From Sphingobacteriaceae bacterium (GTDB taxonomy: Bacteria > Bacteroidota > Bacteroidia > UBA7662), in the NCBI GenBank assembly GCA_030682795.1, contig JAUXNJ010000013.1, positions 59,221 to 123,220 of the forward strand: 64,000 bases of DNA, in the 5' to 3' direction. Positions 24,670-36,194 of the stretch are shown here, one piece after another. The first letter of the stretch is position 1; every line of letters starts with the position of its first letter. The notes under the pieces were generated by a model. It saw nothing but the letters and a program-made list of their open reading frames with translations. It was not told the origin of the DNA and made no database searches. Position numbers and translations under genes: made by a program.

Positions 24670-25047
24670 ATGGCAGATTTGAAAGCATTCGCTGAGCAGT
24701 TGGTAAACTTGACAGTGAAAGAAGTAAACGAGTTAGCTCAAATATTGAAAGATGAGTACGGCATCGAGCCAGCAGCTGCTGCTGTTGCTGTTGCTGGTCC
24801 TGCTGCTGGTGCAGACGCACCTGCTGCAGCTGTTCAAACTGAGTTTGACGTAATTTTGAAGAGCGCTGGTGCTCAGAAATTGAACATCGTGAAATTGGTG
24901 AAGGACCTTACTGGTTTGGGCTTGAAAGAAGCTAAAGAATTGGTAGACGCGGCTCCTAAGCCACTCAAAGAGAAGTGCCCTAAAGACGAAGCTGAGGCTT
25001 TGAAAGCTAAGCTTGAAGAAGCGGGCGCTGAGGTTGAGATCAAGTAA
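24670..25047 (+). CDS. rplL: 50S ribosomal protein bL12
   Basis: A 125-residue L7/L12. It has an N-terminal dimerisation segment, an Ala-rich flexible hinge (residues about 37-57), and the C-terminal factor-binding domain ([20 protein letters not shown]). It recruits translational GTPases. An A-rich spacer of 32 bp precedes it. A strong stem-loop follows before rpoB. Confidence 0.98.
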   Translation: MADLKAFAEQLVNLTVKEVNELAQILKDEYGIEPAAAAVAVAGPAAGADAPAAAVQTEFDVILKSAGAQKLNIVKLVKDLTGLGLKEAKELVDAAPKPLKEKCPKDEAEALKAKLEEAGAEVEIK

Positions 25048-25072
25048 TTACTTGCAACCAGCATTCTGTGCT

Positions 25073-25109
25073 GTAGGCCTGCACCTGTTATATCAGGTGT
25101 CAGGCCTAC
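25073..25109 (+). promoter_or_regulatory. Intercistronic stem-loop between rplL and rpoB
   Basis: Arms 25073-25087 and 25094-25109 form a 15-bp stem with one bulged T and a 6-nt loop (outer GTAGGCCTG/CAGGCCTAC, inner CACCTG/CAGGTG). There is no T run. In E. coli this spacer holds an attenuator and an RNase III site that set rpoBC levels; a similar role is plausible. Confidence 0.7.
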
Positions 25110-25156
25110 GGCTATTTGTATTTGTGATCACGGTGTTTAACATAAACAACTAATCT

Positions 25157-28100
25157 TTGGCAGCCAACATCACACCAGAGGGTAGAATAACATTCGCGTC
25201 GATTAACTCGACCATCGACTATCCCGATTTCCTGGAAGTTCAAATTAAGTCGTTCCAGGACTTTTTCCAGTTGGAAACGCTTGCGGAGAACCGCACTAAC
25301 GAAGGTCTGTACAAGGTATTCGCGGAGAACTTCCCGATTACCGATGCCCGGAACAACTTCGTATTGGAATTCCTCGATTATTTCGTGGATCCACCCAGAT
25401 ACACCATTGAGGAATGTATCGAAAGAGGTCTGACCTATTCAGTACCCTTGAAGGCGAAACTGCGCTTGTCGTGTAACGATGAGGAGCATGAGGACTTCGA
25501 AACGATTGTGCAAGATGTGTACCTCGGTACCATTCCATACATGACCCCTAAGGGCACCTTTGTGATCAATGGCGCGGAGCGCGTAATTGTATCGCAATTG
25601 CACCGTTCACCGGGCGTGTTCTTTGGACAAACTGTGCACAGCAACGGTTCGAAGTTGTACTCTGCGCGAATCATCCCTTTCAAAGGTTCTTGGATTGAGT
25701 TTGCTACAGACGTGAACAACGTGATGTATGCTTACATCGACCGTAAAAAGAAATTTCCGGTAACCACTTTGTTGCGTGCCATTGGATTTGATTCGGATAA
25801 AGACATCCTGAACATTTTCGACTTGGCCGACGAGATCAAAGTGAGCAAGACTGGTTTAAAGAAAGTAGTTGGACGTCGTTTAGCTGCCCGTGTTTTGAAA
25901 ACCTGGGTGGAAGATTTCGTAGATGAAGACACCGGTGAAGTAGTTTCTATCAACAGAAACGAAATCATTTTAGAGCGTGACACCATCCTCGAAGATGAAA
26001 TGATTGATCTGATCGTAGACGCAGGAGTGAAGAGCATCATCATGCACAAGGATGAGAACTTGCACGGCGACTATTCGATCATCTACAATACTTTGCAGAA
26101 GGACACTTCTAACTCAGAAAAAGAAGCCCTCGAGCATATCTATCGCCAATTGCGTAACGCTGAGCCACCAGATGAAGAATCTGCGCGCCAGATCATCGAG
26201 AAGTTGTTCTTCTCTGATAAGCGTTATGACCTTGGTGAAGTAGGTCGTTACCGCATCAACCGCAAACTGGGCATGACTACCAGCAGCGATGTGCGCGTAT
26301 TGACTAAAGAAGACATCATTGCGATTGTGAAGTATCTCATTCAATTGTCGAACTCTAAGGCCGACGTGGATGATATTGACCACTTGAGCAACCGTCGTGT
26401 TCGTACCGTAGGAGAGCAGTTGTATGCCCAGTTCGGCGTTGGTTTGGCCCGTATGGCCCGTACCATCCGTGAGCGCATGAACATCCGCGACAACGAGGTA
26501 TTTACACCAACCGATTTGATCAACGCACGTACTTTGAGTTCAGTGATCAACAGCTTCTTTGGTACCAACCAATTGAGCCAGTTCATGGACCAAACCAATC
26601 CTTTGGCGGAAATTACGCACAAGCGTCGTTTGTCGGCACTCGGACCCGGTGGTCTATCTCGCGAACGTGCAGGCTTTGAGGTGCGTGACGTACACTACAC
26701 CCACTACGGGCGTTTGTGTACCATCGAAACACCGGAAGGTCCGAACATCGGTTTGATCTCCTCACTTTGCGTACACGCCAAGATCAACGGCATGGGCTTC
26801 ATCGAAACCCCTTACCGTACGGTCGACAATGGTCGCGTAGAAGTGGAGAAAGACGTGATTTTCTTAAGTGCAGAAGACGAAGACGATCGCATCATTGCCC
26901 AGGCCAACGCGCCTTTGGATGTAAAAGGCAACTTTACCCGTGATTTGGTAAAATGTCGTTTGCAGGGTGACTTCCCAATTGTACAACCAGGTGATGTACA
27001 ATTCATGGACGTTGCTCCGAACCAGATTGTGGGTATTGCCGCTTCGTTGATTCCATTCTTGGAGCATGACGATGCCAACCGTGCCTTGATGGGTTCGAAC
27101 ATGCAACGTCAGGCCGTACCACTGTTGCGTCCTGAGGCGCCAATTGTGGGTACTGGCTTAGAAGGCCGCATTGCCCGCGACTCGCGTGCCATGTTAACGG
27201 CTGAAGGCGATGGCGTGGTAGAATATGTGGATGCGCGTACGATCACCATTCGCTACAACCGCAGCGATGATGATGTTTTGGCCAGCTTTGAAGGCGATGC
27301 CAAGACTTACAACTTGACCAAATTCCGCAAAACCAACCAATACACCAGCATCAACCACAAGCCCATCGTTAAGAAGGGTCAGGAGGTGAAGAAGGGTGAT
27401 ATTTTGGTAGAAGGCTATGCTACCCAGAAGGGCGAATTGGCCCTCGGAAGAAACCTCAAAGTGGCTTTCATGCCATGGCAGGGTTACAACTTCGAGGATG
27501 CCATCGTGATTTCGGAGCGTGTGGTACGTGAAGACTGGTACACCTCGATTCACATTGAGGAGTTCGAGCTTCAGGTGCGTGACACCAAGCGTGGTGAGGA
27601 AGAATTAACTGCAGATATCCCGAACGTAAGCGAAGAGGCCACCAAGGACCTCGACGAGCACGGCATCATCCGGGTGGGCGCGCACGTTCGTGAAGGCGAC
27701 ATCCTCATTGGTAAAATCACCCCGAAAGGCGAGAGTGATCCTTCTCCGGAAGAAAAACTCCTTCGTGCGATCTTCGGTGATAAAGCCGGTGATGTGAAAG
27801 ATGCGTCCTTGCGCGTGCCACCGAGCATGACGGGTGTGGTAATTGATAAGAAGTTGTTCTCTCGTGTGAAAAAGGACAAGCTTGCCAAGCAGGAAGAAAA
27901 AGTATTGGTTGAAAAAATCGATGCCCAGTACAACCGCGAAGTAGGTGCCTTGCGTGAAGTGTTGATCGACAAATTGTTGAGCATCGTGGAAGGCAAAGTT
28001 TCACAGGGTGTTTACAATACTTACAAAGAAGAAGTGGTTGCTAAAGGCGTGAAGTTTACCCGCAAGGTGTTGACTGAAATCGACTTTAACAACGTAAACC

Positions 28101-28969
28101 CAGATGGTTGGATTGTTGATAAGGAGAAGAATGAGTTGACTAAAATCATGCTCAAGAACTACCAAATCAGACTTTCTGAGCTCATGGGCGATGCGAAGCG
28201 TAAGAAGTTCGCCATCCAAGTGGGTGATGAGCTGCCATCAGGCATTTTGCGTTTGGCAAAAGTATATGTAGCACAAAAACGTAAGTTGCGTGTGGGTGAT
28301 AAGATGGCCGGTCGTCACGGTAACAAGGGTATTGTTGCCCGTATTGTACGCGACGAAGACATGCCATTCTTAGCCGACGGCACACCGGTTGACATCGTAT
28401 TGAATCCTTTGGGCGTACCATCACGTATGAACTTGGGACAGATTTACGAATCGGTGTTGGCTTGGGCAGGTAAGGAGTTGGGCGTGAAATTCGCGACCCC
28501 AATTTTCGACGGTGCGAGCTACGAAGAAGTGCGTGATTACACAATCAAGGCCGGCATTCCGGAATTGGGTGGTGCACAATTGTACGATGGCCAAAGTGGC
28601 CAGCCGTTCGACCAGAAGACGACTGTAGGTGTGATTTACATGCTGAAACTCGGACACATGGTGGATGACAAGATGCACGCCCGTTCAATCGGACCATACT
28701 CGCTCATTACCCAGCAGCCGTTGGGTGGTAAGGCACAGTTTGGTGGTCAGCGTTTCGGTGAGATGGAAGTGTGGGCACTTGAAGCATTCGGTGCTGCCAA
28801 CATCTTGCAAGAAATATTGACTGTGAAGTCGGACGATATTGTAGGCCGTGCTAAAACGTACGAAGCGATTGTGAAAGGCGACAACCTGCCTATGCCAGGC
28901 TTGCCAGAATCGTTCAACGTATTGCTGCACGAGTTACGTGGATTGTGTTTAGATGTTTCATTAGACTAA
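25157..28969 (+). CDS. rpoB: DNA-directed RNA polymerase subunit beta
   Basis: A 1,270-residue beta subunit. The rifampicin region ([26 protein letters not shown]) and the C-terminal [12 protein letters not shown] and [21 protein letters not shown] motifs are intact. The start is TTG at 25157: a TAA stop lies two codons upstream, and the N-terminus [15 protein letters not shown] aligns with Bacteroidota RpoB from the first residues. The usual Pro of the CPIETPEGP motif is Thr here (residue 522, E. coli 564). It is followed by rpoC after 16 bp. Confidence 0.98.
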   Translation: MAANITPEGRITFASINSTIDYPDFLEVQIKSFQDFFQLETLAENRTNEGLYKVFAENFPITDARNNFVLEFLDYFVDPPRYTIEECIERGLTYSVPLKAKLRLSCNDEEHEDFETIVQDVYLGTIPYMTPKGTFVINGAERVIVSQLHRSPGVFFGQTVHSNGSKLYSARIIPFKGSWIEFATDVNNVMYAYIDRKKKFPVTTLLRAIGFDSDKDILNIFDLADEIKVSKTGLKKVVGRRLAARVLKTWVEDFVDEDTGEVVSINRNEIILERDTILEDEMIDLIVDAGVKSIIMHKDENLHGDYSIIYNTLQKDTSNSEKEALEHIYRQLRNAEPPDEESARQIIEKLFFSDKRYDLGEVGRYRINRKLGMTTSSDVRVLTKEDIIAIVKYLIQLSNSKADVDDIDHLSNRRVRTVGEQLYAQFGVGLARMARTIRERMNIRDNEVFTPTDLINARTLSSVINSFFGTNQLSQFMDQTNPLAEITHKRRLSALGPGGLSRERAGFEVRDVHYTHYGRLCTIETPEGPNIGLISSLCVHAKINGMGFIETPYRTVDNGRVEVEKDVIFLSAEDEDDRIIAQANAPLDVKGNFTRDLVKCRLQGDFPIVQPGDVQFMDVAPNQIVGIAASLIPFLEHDDANRALMGSNMQRQAVPLLRPEAPIVGTGLEGRIARDSRAMLTAEGDGVVEYVDARTITIRYNRSDDDVLASFEGDAKTYNLTKFRKTNQYTSINHKPIVKKGQEVKKGDILVEGYATQKGELALGRNLKVAFMPWQGYNFEDAIVISERVVREDWYTSIHIEEFELQVRDTKRGEEELTADIPNVSEEATKDLDEHGIIRVGAHVREGDILIGKITPKGESDPSPEEKLLRAIFGDKAGDVKDASLRVPPSMTGVVIDKKLFSRVKKDKLAKQEEKVLVEKIDAQYNREVGALREVLIDKLLSIVEGKVSQGVYNTYKEEVVAKGVKFTRKVLTEIDFNNVNPDGWIVDKEKNELTKIMLKNYQIRLSELMGDAKRKKFAIQVGDELPSGILRLAKVYVAQKRKLRVGDKMAGRHGNKGIVARIVRDEDMPFLADGTPVDIVLNPLGVPSRMNLGQIYESVLAWAGKELGVKFATPIFDGASYEEVRDYTIKAGIPELGGAQLYDGQSGQPFDQKTTVGVIYMLKLGHMVDDKMHARSIGPYSLITQQPLGGKAQFGGQRFGEMEVWALEAFGAANILQEILTVKSDDIVGRAKTYEAIVKGDNLPMPGLPESFNVLLHELRGLCLDVSLD

Positions 28970-28985
28970 TCGGAGGTTCACTCTT

Positions 28986-31900
28986 ATGTCATTTAAGAAA
29001 GAGTTTAAAATTAAAAGCAACTTCACCAAGATCCGGATCGGATTGGCTTCTCCTGAAACCATTCTCGACCGCTCTTACGGCGAAGTAACCAAGCCCGAAA
29101 CCATCAACTACCGGACGTATAAGCCGGAGATGGGCGGTTTGTTCTGCGAGCGCATTTTTGGTCCTACCAAGGACTACGAATGTCATTGCGGCAAATACAA
29201 GCGTATCCGTTATAAGGGTATTGTTTGTGACCGTTGTGGTGTAGAGGTTACCGAAAAGAAAGTGCGTCGTGAGCGCATGGGCCACATCAAATTGGTGGTG
29301 CCTGTTGCGCACATTTGGTACTTCCGTTCGTTGCCAAACAAAATCGGTTATTTGTTAGGCTTGCCTACCAAAAAGCTCGACATGATCATTTATTATGAGC
29401 GCTATGTCGTGATTCAAGCTGGTTTGAAAGAGGCTGATGGTATTCGCAAAATGGACTTCCTCACTGAGGAAGAATATTTGGACATCATCGATTCTTTGCC
29501 GCGTGAAAACCAGTATTTGGAAGAAACCGATCCAAATAAATTCATTGCCAAAATGGGTGCCGATGCCCTGCACGATTTGTTGTCGCGCATCGACCTCGAC
29601 GAGCTTTCGTACCAACTCCGTCACCAAGCGGCTACAGAAACTTCACAGCAGCGTAAGAGCGAAGCGCTCAAGCGTTTGAAGATTGTAGAAGCTTTCCGTG
29701 GTGCCAACCAGCACATGGTGAACCGTCCGGAGTGGATGATCGTGAAAATGGTTCCTGTTATTCCACCTGAACTGCGTCCGTTAGTTCCGTTGGAGGGTGG
29801 TCGTTTTGCGACTTCCGACTTGAACGATTTGTATCGTCGGGTAATCATCCGCAACAACCGTTTGAAGCGTTTGATCGAGATCAAAGCTCCAGACGTGATT
29901 TTGCGCAACGAAAAGCGGATGTTGCAAGAGTCGGTTGACTCGTTGTTTGACAACAGCCGTAAAGTAAATGCCGTAAAAGCCGATGGCAACCGTGCCCTCA
30001 AATCATTGAGTGATATGCTCAAAGGTAAGCAGGGTCGTTTCCGTCAGAACTTGCTCGGTAAGCGTGTAGACTATTCAGGTCGTTCGGTAATTGTTGTTGG
30101 TCCAGAGCTCAAGCTGCACGAGTGTGGTTTGCCGAAGGACATGGCTGCCGAGCTTTTCAAGCCGTTTATCATCCGTAAGATGATTGAGCGCGGTATTGTA
30201 AAGACCGTGAAGTCTGCCAAAAAGATTGTAGACCGCAAGGACCCCGTAGTATGGGACATTTTGGAGAACGTAATGAAGGGTCACCCAGTGCTCCTCAACC
30301 GTGCCCCAACCCTCCACCGTTTGGGTATCCAGGCATTCCAGCCGAAGATGATCGAAGGCAAGGCCATTCAGTTGCACCCATTGGTGTGTACGGCCTTCAA
30401 CGCCGACTTTGACGGTGACCAGATGGCGGTACACGTACCGCTTGGTCATGCAGCTGTACTCGAGGCGCAGATGTTGATGTTGTCGTCGCACAACATCCTC
30501 AACCCGGCCAATGGTTCACCAATTACCGTTCCTTCACAGGACATGGTATTGGGCTTGTACTACATCACCAAAGGTCGTAAGAGCACTCCAGAAGTGAAAG
30601 TAAAAGGCGAAGGCCTCACTTTTTATTCATCTGAAGAAGCGATTATTGCTTACAACGATGGTAAGGTAGCTTTGCACGCTTGGGTGAAAGTAAGAACGCA
30701 AGTGCGTGACAAAGAAACCAATACATTGAGCACCAAGGTGATTGACACGACTGTAGGTCGTATCATGTTTAACCAAGTGGCGCCAGCTGCGATTGGCTTT
30801 GTAAACGAATTATTGACCAAGAAGAGTCTTCGTGACCTCATTGGAGAGATTGTTCGTTGGACCGATTTGCCGACTACAGCCAAGTTTTTGGATGATATCA
30901 AGAACCTCGGTTTCCGCATGGCCTTCCAGGGAGGATTGTCGTTTAACTTAAACGACGTAATGATTCCTGACAACAAGGTAACCTTGCTGGCCGAAGCGCA
31001 GAAAGAAGTGAATGAGGTAACCAACAATTACAACATGGGCTTCATCACCAACAACGAGCGTTATAACCAGGTAATTGACATTTGGACACGTATCAACAGC
31101 CGTATTACGGATACTTTGATGCGCGAGATTGCTGCCGACAAACAAGGCTTCAACTCGGTGTACATGATGTTGGACTCAGGTGCGCGTGGTTCGAAAGAGC
31201 AGATTCGTCAGTTGGGTGGTATGCGTGGTTTGATGGCCAAGCCGCAGAAAAGCGGTGGTGCTGGCGAGATCATCGAAAACCCGATTTTATCGAACTTTAA
31301 GGAAGGTTTATCAGTACTCGAGTACTTCATTTCTACCCACGGTGCCCGTAAAGGTTTGGCCGATACGGCCTTGAAAACAGCCGACGCCGGTTATTTGACC
31401 CGTCGTTTGCATGACGTGGCGCAGGATGTTGTAATCACCGAAAGCGATTGTGGTACCTTGCGTGGTATTGAAACTTCAGCCCTCAAAGACAACGAAGACA
31501 TTGTTGAGTCACTCAACGAGCGTATTGTAGGTCGCGTGGTTTTGAACGATTTGATCAATCCTTTGACCAAAGAGCTCATTGTTGCAGCGGGTGAAGAAAT
31601 TACCGAAGACATTGCCAATGTAATTGATGCTTCGCCAATCGACAGCGTAGAAATACGTTCGGTATTGACGTGTGAGTCGAAGATTGGTGTTTGTGCGAAA
31701 TGCTATGGCCGTAACCTGGCTACCAATAAAATGGTACAAATGGGTGAAGCGGTTGGTGTAATTGCTGCACAGTCGATTGGTGAACCAGGTACGCAGTTGA
31801 CCCTCCGTACCTTCCACGTGGGTGGTGTTGCCGGTAACGTAGCAACCGAATCTCAATTAGTTGCCAAGTTTGGTGGATTGGTTGAATTTGACGAAGTACG

Positions 31901-33281
31901 TACGGTAGTGTATAAAGGTGGTGAAACGCCGATGAACGTAGTTGTATCTCGTTCAGGTGAAATTCGCATCTCACATCCAGAAACCAAGCAAGCTTTGATG
32001 ACCAACGTATTGCCATATGGAGCCGTATTGTCGGTGAAGCCAGGTGATATGATCAATAAGGGAGATAAGATTTGCGTATGGGACCCATACAACGCTGTTA
32101 TCATCTCTGAATTTGACGGTAAGGCTGATTTCGAACACATTGTTGAAGGCATGACCTTCCGCGAGGAGTCGGATGAGCAGACCGGGCACAAAGAGAAAGT
32201 GATTATTGAAACCAAGGACAAGACCCGTAACCCGGCTATCCGTATCGTGAATAGCAAGGGCGACAACCTCCGTACGTACAACCTACCAGTAGGAGCGCAC
32301 ATTTCGGTGGATGAAAAGGCAACTGTAATTCCTGGTCAAGTAATCGCTAAAATCCCGCGTTCAACAACCAAAACCCGTGACATCACCGGTGGTTTACCAC
32401 GTGTTACCGAATTGTTTGAAGCTCGTAACCCATCGAATCCGGCTGTTGTGTCTGAGATCGACGGTGTGGTAAGCTTCGGCGGCGTAAAGCGCGGTAACCG
32501 TGAAATCCAGGTAGAATCACGCGATGGCCAAATCAAGAAGTACCTCGTTCCGTTGAGCAAGCACATCCTGGTTCAGGATGGTGACTTTGTGAAAGCTGGT
32601 GATGCCCTTTCGGATGGTGCCATTACCCCGGCTGCGATCTTGTCGATCAAAGGTCCAGGTGCGGTGCAGGAATACCTCGTAAACAACATCCAGGAAGTTT
32701 ACCGCTTGCAGGGTGTGAAAATCAACGACAAGCATTTTGAAGTAATTGTGCGTCAGATGATGCAGAAGGTTGTGATCATTGACCCAGGTAATACTACTTT
32801 CCTCGAGCAGGAAGTGGCTGACAAGCTGGAGTTCATGGAGATGAACAACTGGATTTACGACAAGATGATTGTTACCGATGCGGGTGATTCAAGTAATATG
32901 CGTGTAGGCCAGCTGGCTTCTTTACGTAAGTTACGCGATGAGAACTCAATGCTCAAGCGCAAGGACCTGGCACAGGTGCAGTACCAAGAGGCAATGCCTG
33001 CTACTTCGCAGAGCATGCTCCAGGGTATCACACGTGCGTCGCTCGGAACACGTAGCTTTATATCGGCTGCATCTTTCCAGGAAACTACCAAGGTGTTGAA
33101 CGAAGCTGCGATTGCAGGTAAGATTGATGATTTGGCTGGCTTGAAGGAAAACGTGATCGTAGGTCACTTGATCCCTGCCGGTACTGGTCTTCGTCATTAC
33201 GAAAAAATCGTAGTTGGCTCACGTGAAGAGTACGAGAAGCTCATGGCTTCGAAGGCACTCGATACAGAGACCATCGACTAA
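28986..33281 (+). CDS. rpoC: DNA-directed RNA polymerase subunit beta'
   Basis: A 1,431-residue beta' subunit. It has the N-terminal zinc ribbon [20 protein letters not shown], the active-site Mg motif [12 protein letters not shown], the bridge-helix region, and the second zinc cluster ([13 protein letters not shown]). The length is typical for Bacteroidota. A GGAGG lies 9 nt upstream of the ATG, one of few Shine-Dalgarno sequences in the window. A hairpin with a GCAA loop follows the stop. Confidence 0.99.
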   Translation: MSFKKEFKIKSNFTKIRIGLASPETILDRSYGEVTKPETINYRTYKPEMGGLFCERIFGPTKDYECHCGKYKRIRYKGIVCDRCGVEVTEKKVRRERMGHIKLVVPVAHIWYFRSLPNKIGYLLGLPTKKLDMIIYYERYVVIQAGLKEADGIRKMDFLTEEEYLDIIDSLPRENQYLEETDPNKFIAKMGADALHDLLSRIDLDELSYQLRHQAATETSQQRKSEALKRLKIVEAFRGANQHMVNRPEWMIVKMVPVIPPELRPLVPLEGGRFATSDLNDLYRRVIIRNNRLKRLIEIKAPDVILRNEKRMLQESVDSLFDNSRKVNAVKADGNRALKSLSDMLKGKQGRFRQNLLGKRVDYSGRSVIVVGPELKLHECGLPKDMAAELFKPFIIRKMIERGIVKTVKSAKKIVDRKDPVVWDILENVMKGHPVLLNRAPTLHRLGIQAFQPKMIEGKAIQLHPLVCTAFNADFDGDQMAVHVPLGHAAVLEAQMLMLSSHNILNPANGSPITVPSQDMVLGLYYITKGRKSTPEVKVKGEGLTFYSSEEAIIAYNDGKVALHAWVKVRTQVRDKETNTLSTKVIDTTVGRIMFNQVAPAAIGFVNELLTKKSLRDLIGEIVRWTDLPTTAKFLDDIKNLGFRMAFQGGLSFNLNDVMIPDNKVTLLAEAQKEVNEVTNNYNMGFITNNERYNQVIDIWTRINSRITDTLMREIAADKQGFNSVYMMLDSGARGSKEQIRQLGGMRGLMAKPQKSGGAGEIIENPILSNFKEGLSVLEYFISTHGARKGLADTALKTADAGYLTRRLHDVAQDVVITESDCGTLRGIETSALKDNEDIVESLNERIVGRVVLNDLINPLTKELIVAAGEEITEDIANVIDASPIDSVEIRSVLTCESKIGVCAKCYGRNLATNKMVQMGEAVGVIAAQSIGEPGTQLTLRTFHVGGVAGNVATESQLVAKFGGLVEFDEVRTVVYKGGETPMNVVVSRSGEIRISHPETKQALMTNVLPYGAVLSVKPGDMINKGDKICVWDPYNAVIISEFDGKADFEHIVEGMTFREESDEQTGHKEKVIIETKDKTRNPAIRIVNSKGDNLRTYNLPVGAHISVDEKATVIPGQVIAKIPRSTTKTRDITGGLPRVTELFEARNPSNPAVVSEIDGVVSFGGVKRGNREIQVESRDGQIKKYLVPLSKHILVQDGDFVKAGDALSDGAITPAAILSIKGPGAVQEYLVNNIQEVYRLQGVKINDKHFEVIVRQMMQKVVIIDPGNTTFLEQEVADKLEFMEMNNWIYDKMIVTDAGDSSNMRVGQLASLRKLRDENSMLKRKDLAQVQYQEAMPATSQSMLQGITRASLGTRSFISAASFQETTKVLNEAAIAGKIDDLAGLKENVIVGHLIPAGTGLRHYEKIVVGSREEYEKLMASKALDTETID

Positions 33282-33304
33282 TTTCAAATAGTGTTTTTTT
33301 AACT

Positions 33305-33339
33305 GGGAAGGGAGACGGGCAACCGTTCTCCCTTTTCCT
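33305..33339 (+). terminator. Likely terminator after rpoC
   Basis: An imperfect stem (AAGGGAGACGG pairing with CCGTTCTCCCTT, one bulged T) closes a GCAA tetraloop. The T-rich tail merges with the next promoter element. It lies 23 bp after the rpoC stop. Confidence 0.65.
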
Positions 33340-33347
33340 TATTTTTG
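33340..33347 (+). promoter_or_regulatory. Bacteroidota -7 promoter element for the DUF3467 gene
   Basis: TATTTTTG ends 5 nt before the ATG at 33353, directly on the tail of the rpoC terminator hairpin. Confidence 0.5.
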
Positions 33348-33352
33348 CCTTT

Positions 33353-33667
33353 ATGTCAAATCAACCAGATCCCAATCAAATCAACATCGAGCTCGGCGAG
33401 GACGTAGCTGACGGTGTTTATAGCAACTTAGCCATCATCACCCATTCGAATGCCGAATTTGTGATTGATTTTGTGCGCATGATGCCCGGCGTGCCGAAGG
33501 CCCGCGTAAAATCACGCATTATTCTTACCCCACACCACGCCAAGCGTTTGTTGGCGGCTTTGGCCGACAATGTGAGCAAGTTTGAGCAGGTGCATGGCGA
33601 AATTGAAACCAATGATCATCCTGGCGGTTTGCCGATGACCTTTGGGGGGCCAACAGCACAGGCATGA
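33353..33667 (+). CDS. DUF3467 family protein
   Basis: A 104-residue protein recognised as DUF3467. The pattern is INIELGEDVADGVYSNLAIITHSNAEFVIDF, then PGVPKARVKSRIILTPHHAKRLL. The family is widespread in Bacteroidota and often follows rpoC; its function is unknown. The compact beta-strand pattern suggests a small cytosolic binding protein. It may have its own promoter at 33340-33347. Its stop overlaps the start of the next gene (ATGA). Confidence 0.9.
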   Translation: MSNQPDPNQINIELGEDVADGVYSNLAIITHSNAEFVIDFVRMMPGVPKARVKSRIILTPHHAKRLLAALADNVSKFEQVHGEIETNDHPGGLPMTFGGPTAQA

Positions 33668-34041
33668 GTTTTAGCATCAAATCGGCCGATGCTGGTCAGT
33701 TGCGCGCCTATGCCGTACAATTGATGGCCAAAGAAGTATGGTACGAAAAGCAGCAGTTCGAAGAATTGGTGGTGTTTCGATACGACGATTTGTTGTTTGG
33801 CATGCTCGATTTAATGCGCAACACCGATTTTATTTACGAATTCGACTGGATGGCTTTTGGGAAGCAAGCGGAGCAATTGATTGCCAAGCCTGAGCTTTTA
33901 GCCAAGTCGGATTTGGAAACGCTGCGTAAACTTTTTACGGCCCATAGTCGCAACGAATCGCTCAACGACGGCCATATGGCCGAAATGATTGATGAAGGGC
34001 ACTTAAAATTGGCGGTAAAACGTTTGACAGAGCTGCTCTAA
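33664..34041 (+). CDS. conserved-looking small protein of unknown function
   Basis: A 125-residue, mostly helical, cytosolic protein with no signal peptide or membrane segment. I do not recognise the family with confidence. Notable are the aromatic/acidic segment TDFIYEFDWMAFGKQ in the middle and a C-terminal HMAEMIDEGHLKLAVKRL helix. It is joined to the DUF3467 gene by an ATGA overlap, so the two are probably made together and may work together. Confidence 0.8.
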   Translation: MSFSIKSADAGQLRAYAVQLMAKEVWYEKQQFEELVVFRYDDLLFGMLDLMRNTDFIYEFDWMAFGKQAEQLIAKPELLAKSDLETLRKLFTAHSRNESLNDGHMAEMIDEGHLKLAVKRLTELL

Positions 34042-34068
34042 AAACATTTATCAGTATATTGGGGGATG

Positions 34069-34677
34069 ATGCGCAAATGGTGGGTCATCCCTTTTTTATT
34101 GCTGGCTAGTTTTGCCCAAGCGCAAGACTTTAAAGCTGGTGCCGTGTTCGGCGTAAATGGCGCCCAACTCGATGGCGACGGTATGGGTGGGTACAATAAA
34201 CCTGGCTTGTATGGCGGCTTGTATGTGGCACGTGAGATCAATGATGCCTTTTTTTGGCAGTTTGAGATTGTGTACAGCGGCAAGGGGAGTCAGCGGGTGG
34301 TGCGGCCCGAAACTTTGGATGACGGTCCTTGGCTGCGTTTGAGCATGCATTACATTGATATACCAGTAACCGTACATTATAAATATACCGACGCTTGGCA
34401 TTTTCATGCTGGTGTAGGGATCAATTATTTGATGGCTTTTAACTATCGGGACCCACGTTTAAATTTACTCAACACCAATTTTACCAATTTTGAAGCGGCC
34501 ATGCATTTTGGCACTTCCTATGAATTGATGAAGGATTTGGAAGTTTTTGGGCGGTTTAGTTACAGCATGTTTTCGGTAGACCCAGGCGGCCCAAGGGTGC
34601 CGTTTTTTGCGGTTTTACAACAGGGGGCCTTTAACAATTTGATTACCCTCGGCGTGCGCTACCAGCTCAAGGGTTAA
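34069..34677 (+). CDS. outer membrane beta-barrel protein (porin family)
   Basis: A 202-residue secreted protein. The signal peptide MRKWW, hydrophobic stretch and A-Q-A-Q cleavage site are clear. The mature part has alternating strands typical of the Bacteroidota outer-membrane beta-barrel domain (KAGAVFGVNGAQLDGD, YGGLYVAREI, ITLGVRYQLK), ending in a strand with a final aromatic region. An ATG three bases earlier is also possible. Small barrels of this type are often of unknown role; PorT of the T9SS is a distant relative. Its stop overlaps that of the convergent oxidoreductase gene by 4 bp. Confidence 0.82.
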   Translation: MRKWWVIPFLLLASFAQAQDFKAGAVFGVNGAQLDGDGMGGYNKPGLYGGLYVAREINDAFFWQFEIVYSGKGSQRVVRPETLDDGPWLRLSMHYIDIPVTVHYKYTDAWHFHAGVGINYLMAFNYRDPRLNLLNTNFTNFEAAMHFGTSYELMKDLEVFGRFSYSMFSVDPGGPRVPFFAVLQQGAFNNLITLGVRYQLKG

Positions 34678-36134
34678 ATCACGCCATCGAGTTTCATTTT
34701 GTGGTGGGCGGTGAGGCCGCTGAGCACTACACCCGGGATGCCCTGTCCTGGGTAAGTGGCATCGCCACATACATATAATTGACCTTTTTTGAGGCGTGCC
34801 CCCATCATTTGCCAAGGTTTAATGGCTTTGTACTGTGGGTAGCCGCCCACGAAACCCCATTTTCGGCCGGTCCATTTGGCCCAGCTGGCGGGACCGGAGC
34901 TGTGCAAATACACGATGTTGGCTTTTAAAATGAGATTCTCTGTTTCTAGCGTGTCTAATACAGCTTGTTCGAGTGCTTCGCGGTTTTCGATGAGACTGTG
35001 CGCTGGGTCGTGCCAGTGGGTGCTAACCGAGGCAGCCATTTGTCCTTCCGGTGCGCGTTCGGTGTCACTAGCCGGGTGGAGAGATAGGAAAATACTTTTG
35101 CTGGGGAGGCCGGGCAGTGCCTCGGGCAAGTGGATTTGGTAGTGCAGACAGTCGTACTGCCGGTGGGGCGTAAACCCAATGCCCAATTGCAGGGCGCTGC
35201 TCAGTTTTTCGGAGGGCAGTAGTTTGCTTTGGACGGTGGTTTTTTCGCGGCCCGGGGGGAGCAGTTCAGCCAGGTTGTTGAGTGGGATGGCCGACACCAC
35301 CGCGCTGTAGGTGTCGGAAGATTGGGCGGTTTCGATGGTGACCCCGCCAGGGAGGGGGGTGATGGCGTGTACAGCGGTGCGCAAGCGGATTTCGCCAGCG
35401 CGTTGCTCGATGTATTGAGCAAAGGGCGCCACGAGTTGGCGCAGACCGCCGGGCATGTAGAAGTTGCCGAAGTTGGTGTAACAGAGAGCTGTAGCGCCAA
35501 AGAGCATGTTGACTTCTGGATGGGTGTTTTGGGCAGTAATCATGAGCTGCTCGTCTACAAAAGCTACAAAATCGCTGTGCCCGTGTAAGCCATGTTTCCG
35601 TAATAAATCTGCTACCGTTGAAAAAGCAGCAGGCAAAGCAGCCAGTTGCTGCGGGGCAAAGCCCTTGGCCAAGCTCAACAAATCTGCTAAATTTTGGGGT
35701 GGAAAAGCCAGCTGTTGACTCGAAATGCCCCAAACCTGTAAGCTAATGCGGTAACATTCCTCCCAAAAAGCCCTTTGTCCCGCCACCCCAAAATGCTTTT
35801 CTGCCTCTGCAATCCATGCCTCCAAATTTTGATAGCGGGTAATGGTTCGGCCATTAAACAGCACCTGCATGGGGGTTTCCAGCTTTTGGGCTTGCAAGTC
35901 GATGCCCGTTTCCTGCAACAGCCGGTGCAAGGGCATGCCTGCATCCAGTCCAACCAAGGTGGTGGCGCCAGTTTCAAACCAAAAGCCTTTGCGCCAATAG
36001 CTGCTGCTGCAGCCGCCGATCATCCAGTTTTGCTCGTACAGGGTGACTTGGGCGCCGTCGCGGGCGAGCAAACTGGCCACCGTTAATCCGGCCATGCCTG
36101 AGCCTATGACGGCAATTTTTTTGGGGGGATGCAT
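34674..36134 (-). CDS. CrtI-like FAD-dependent oxidoreductase (phytoene desaturase family)
   Basis: A 486-residue flavoprotein of the carotenoid desaturase/isomerase superfamily. The N-terminal dinucleotide motif VIGSGMAGLTVASLLA is followed by a Glu-containing strand, GGCSSSYW, and the C-terminal FAD motif (LYVCGDATYPGQGIPGVVLSG). The overall sequence resembles the CrtISO-like side of the family, so it could act on carotenoids, but no phytoene synthase or cyclase gene is in the window and other retinol/carotenoid-like substrates are possible. The start is the ATG at 36134. A hairpin just upstream terminates the preceding protease gene. Confidence 0.85.
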   Translation of the reverse strand: MHPPKKIAVIGSGMAGLTVASLLARDGAQVTLYEQNWMIGGCSSSYWRKGFWFETGATTLVGLDAGMPLHRLLQETGIDLQAQKLETPMQVLFNGRTITRYQNLEAWIAEAEKHFGVAGQRAFWEECYRISLQVWGISSQQLAFPPQNLADLLSLAKGFAPQQLAALPAAFSTVADLLRKHGLHGHSDFVAFVDEQLMITAQNTHPEVNMLFGATALCYTNFGNFYMPGGLRQLVAPFAQYIEQRAGEIRLRTAVHAITPLPGGVTIETAQSSDTYSAVVSAIPLNNLAELLPPGREKTTVQSKLLPSEKLSSALQLGIGFTPHRQYDCLHYQIHLPEALPGLPSKSIFLSLHPASDTERAPEGQMAASVSTHWHDPAHSLIENREALEQAVLDTLETENLILKANIVYLHSSGPASWAKWTGRKWGFVGGYPQYKAIKPWQMMGARLKKGQLYVCGDATYPGQGIPGVVLSGLTAHHKMKLDGVI

Positions 36135-36147
36135 GCTTGTTAAACAG

Positions 36148-36176
36148 CAAAGGCCGGACTTAGTTTCCGGCCTTTG
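36148..36176 (-). terminator. Terminator of the subtilisin-like protease gene
   Basis: An 11-bp perfect stem (CAAAGGCCGGA/TCCGGCCTTTG) with a 7-nt loop lies 19 bp beyond the protease stop codon on the minus strand. The T run is weak. Confidence 0.65.
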
Positions 36177-36194
36177 GTTGTTATAGGTGCTTTT

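Noticed and set aside
27194..27996. Long minus-strand frames opposite rpoB
   Set aside because: They are shadows of a conserved, codon-biased gene on the plus strand and have no domain resemblance.
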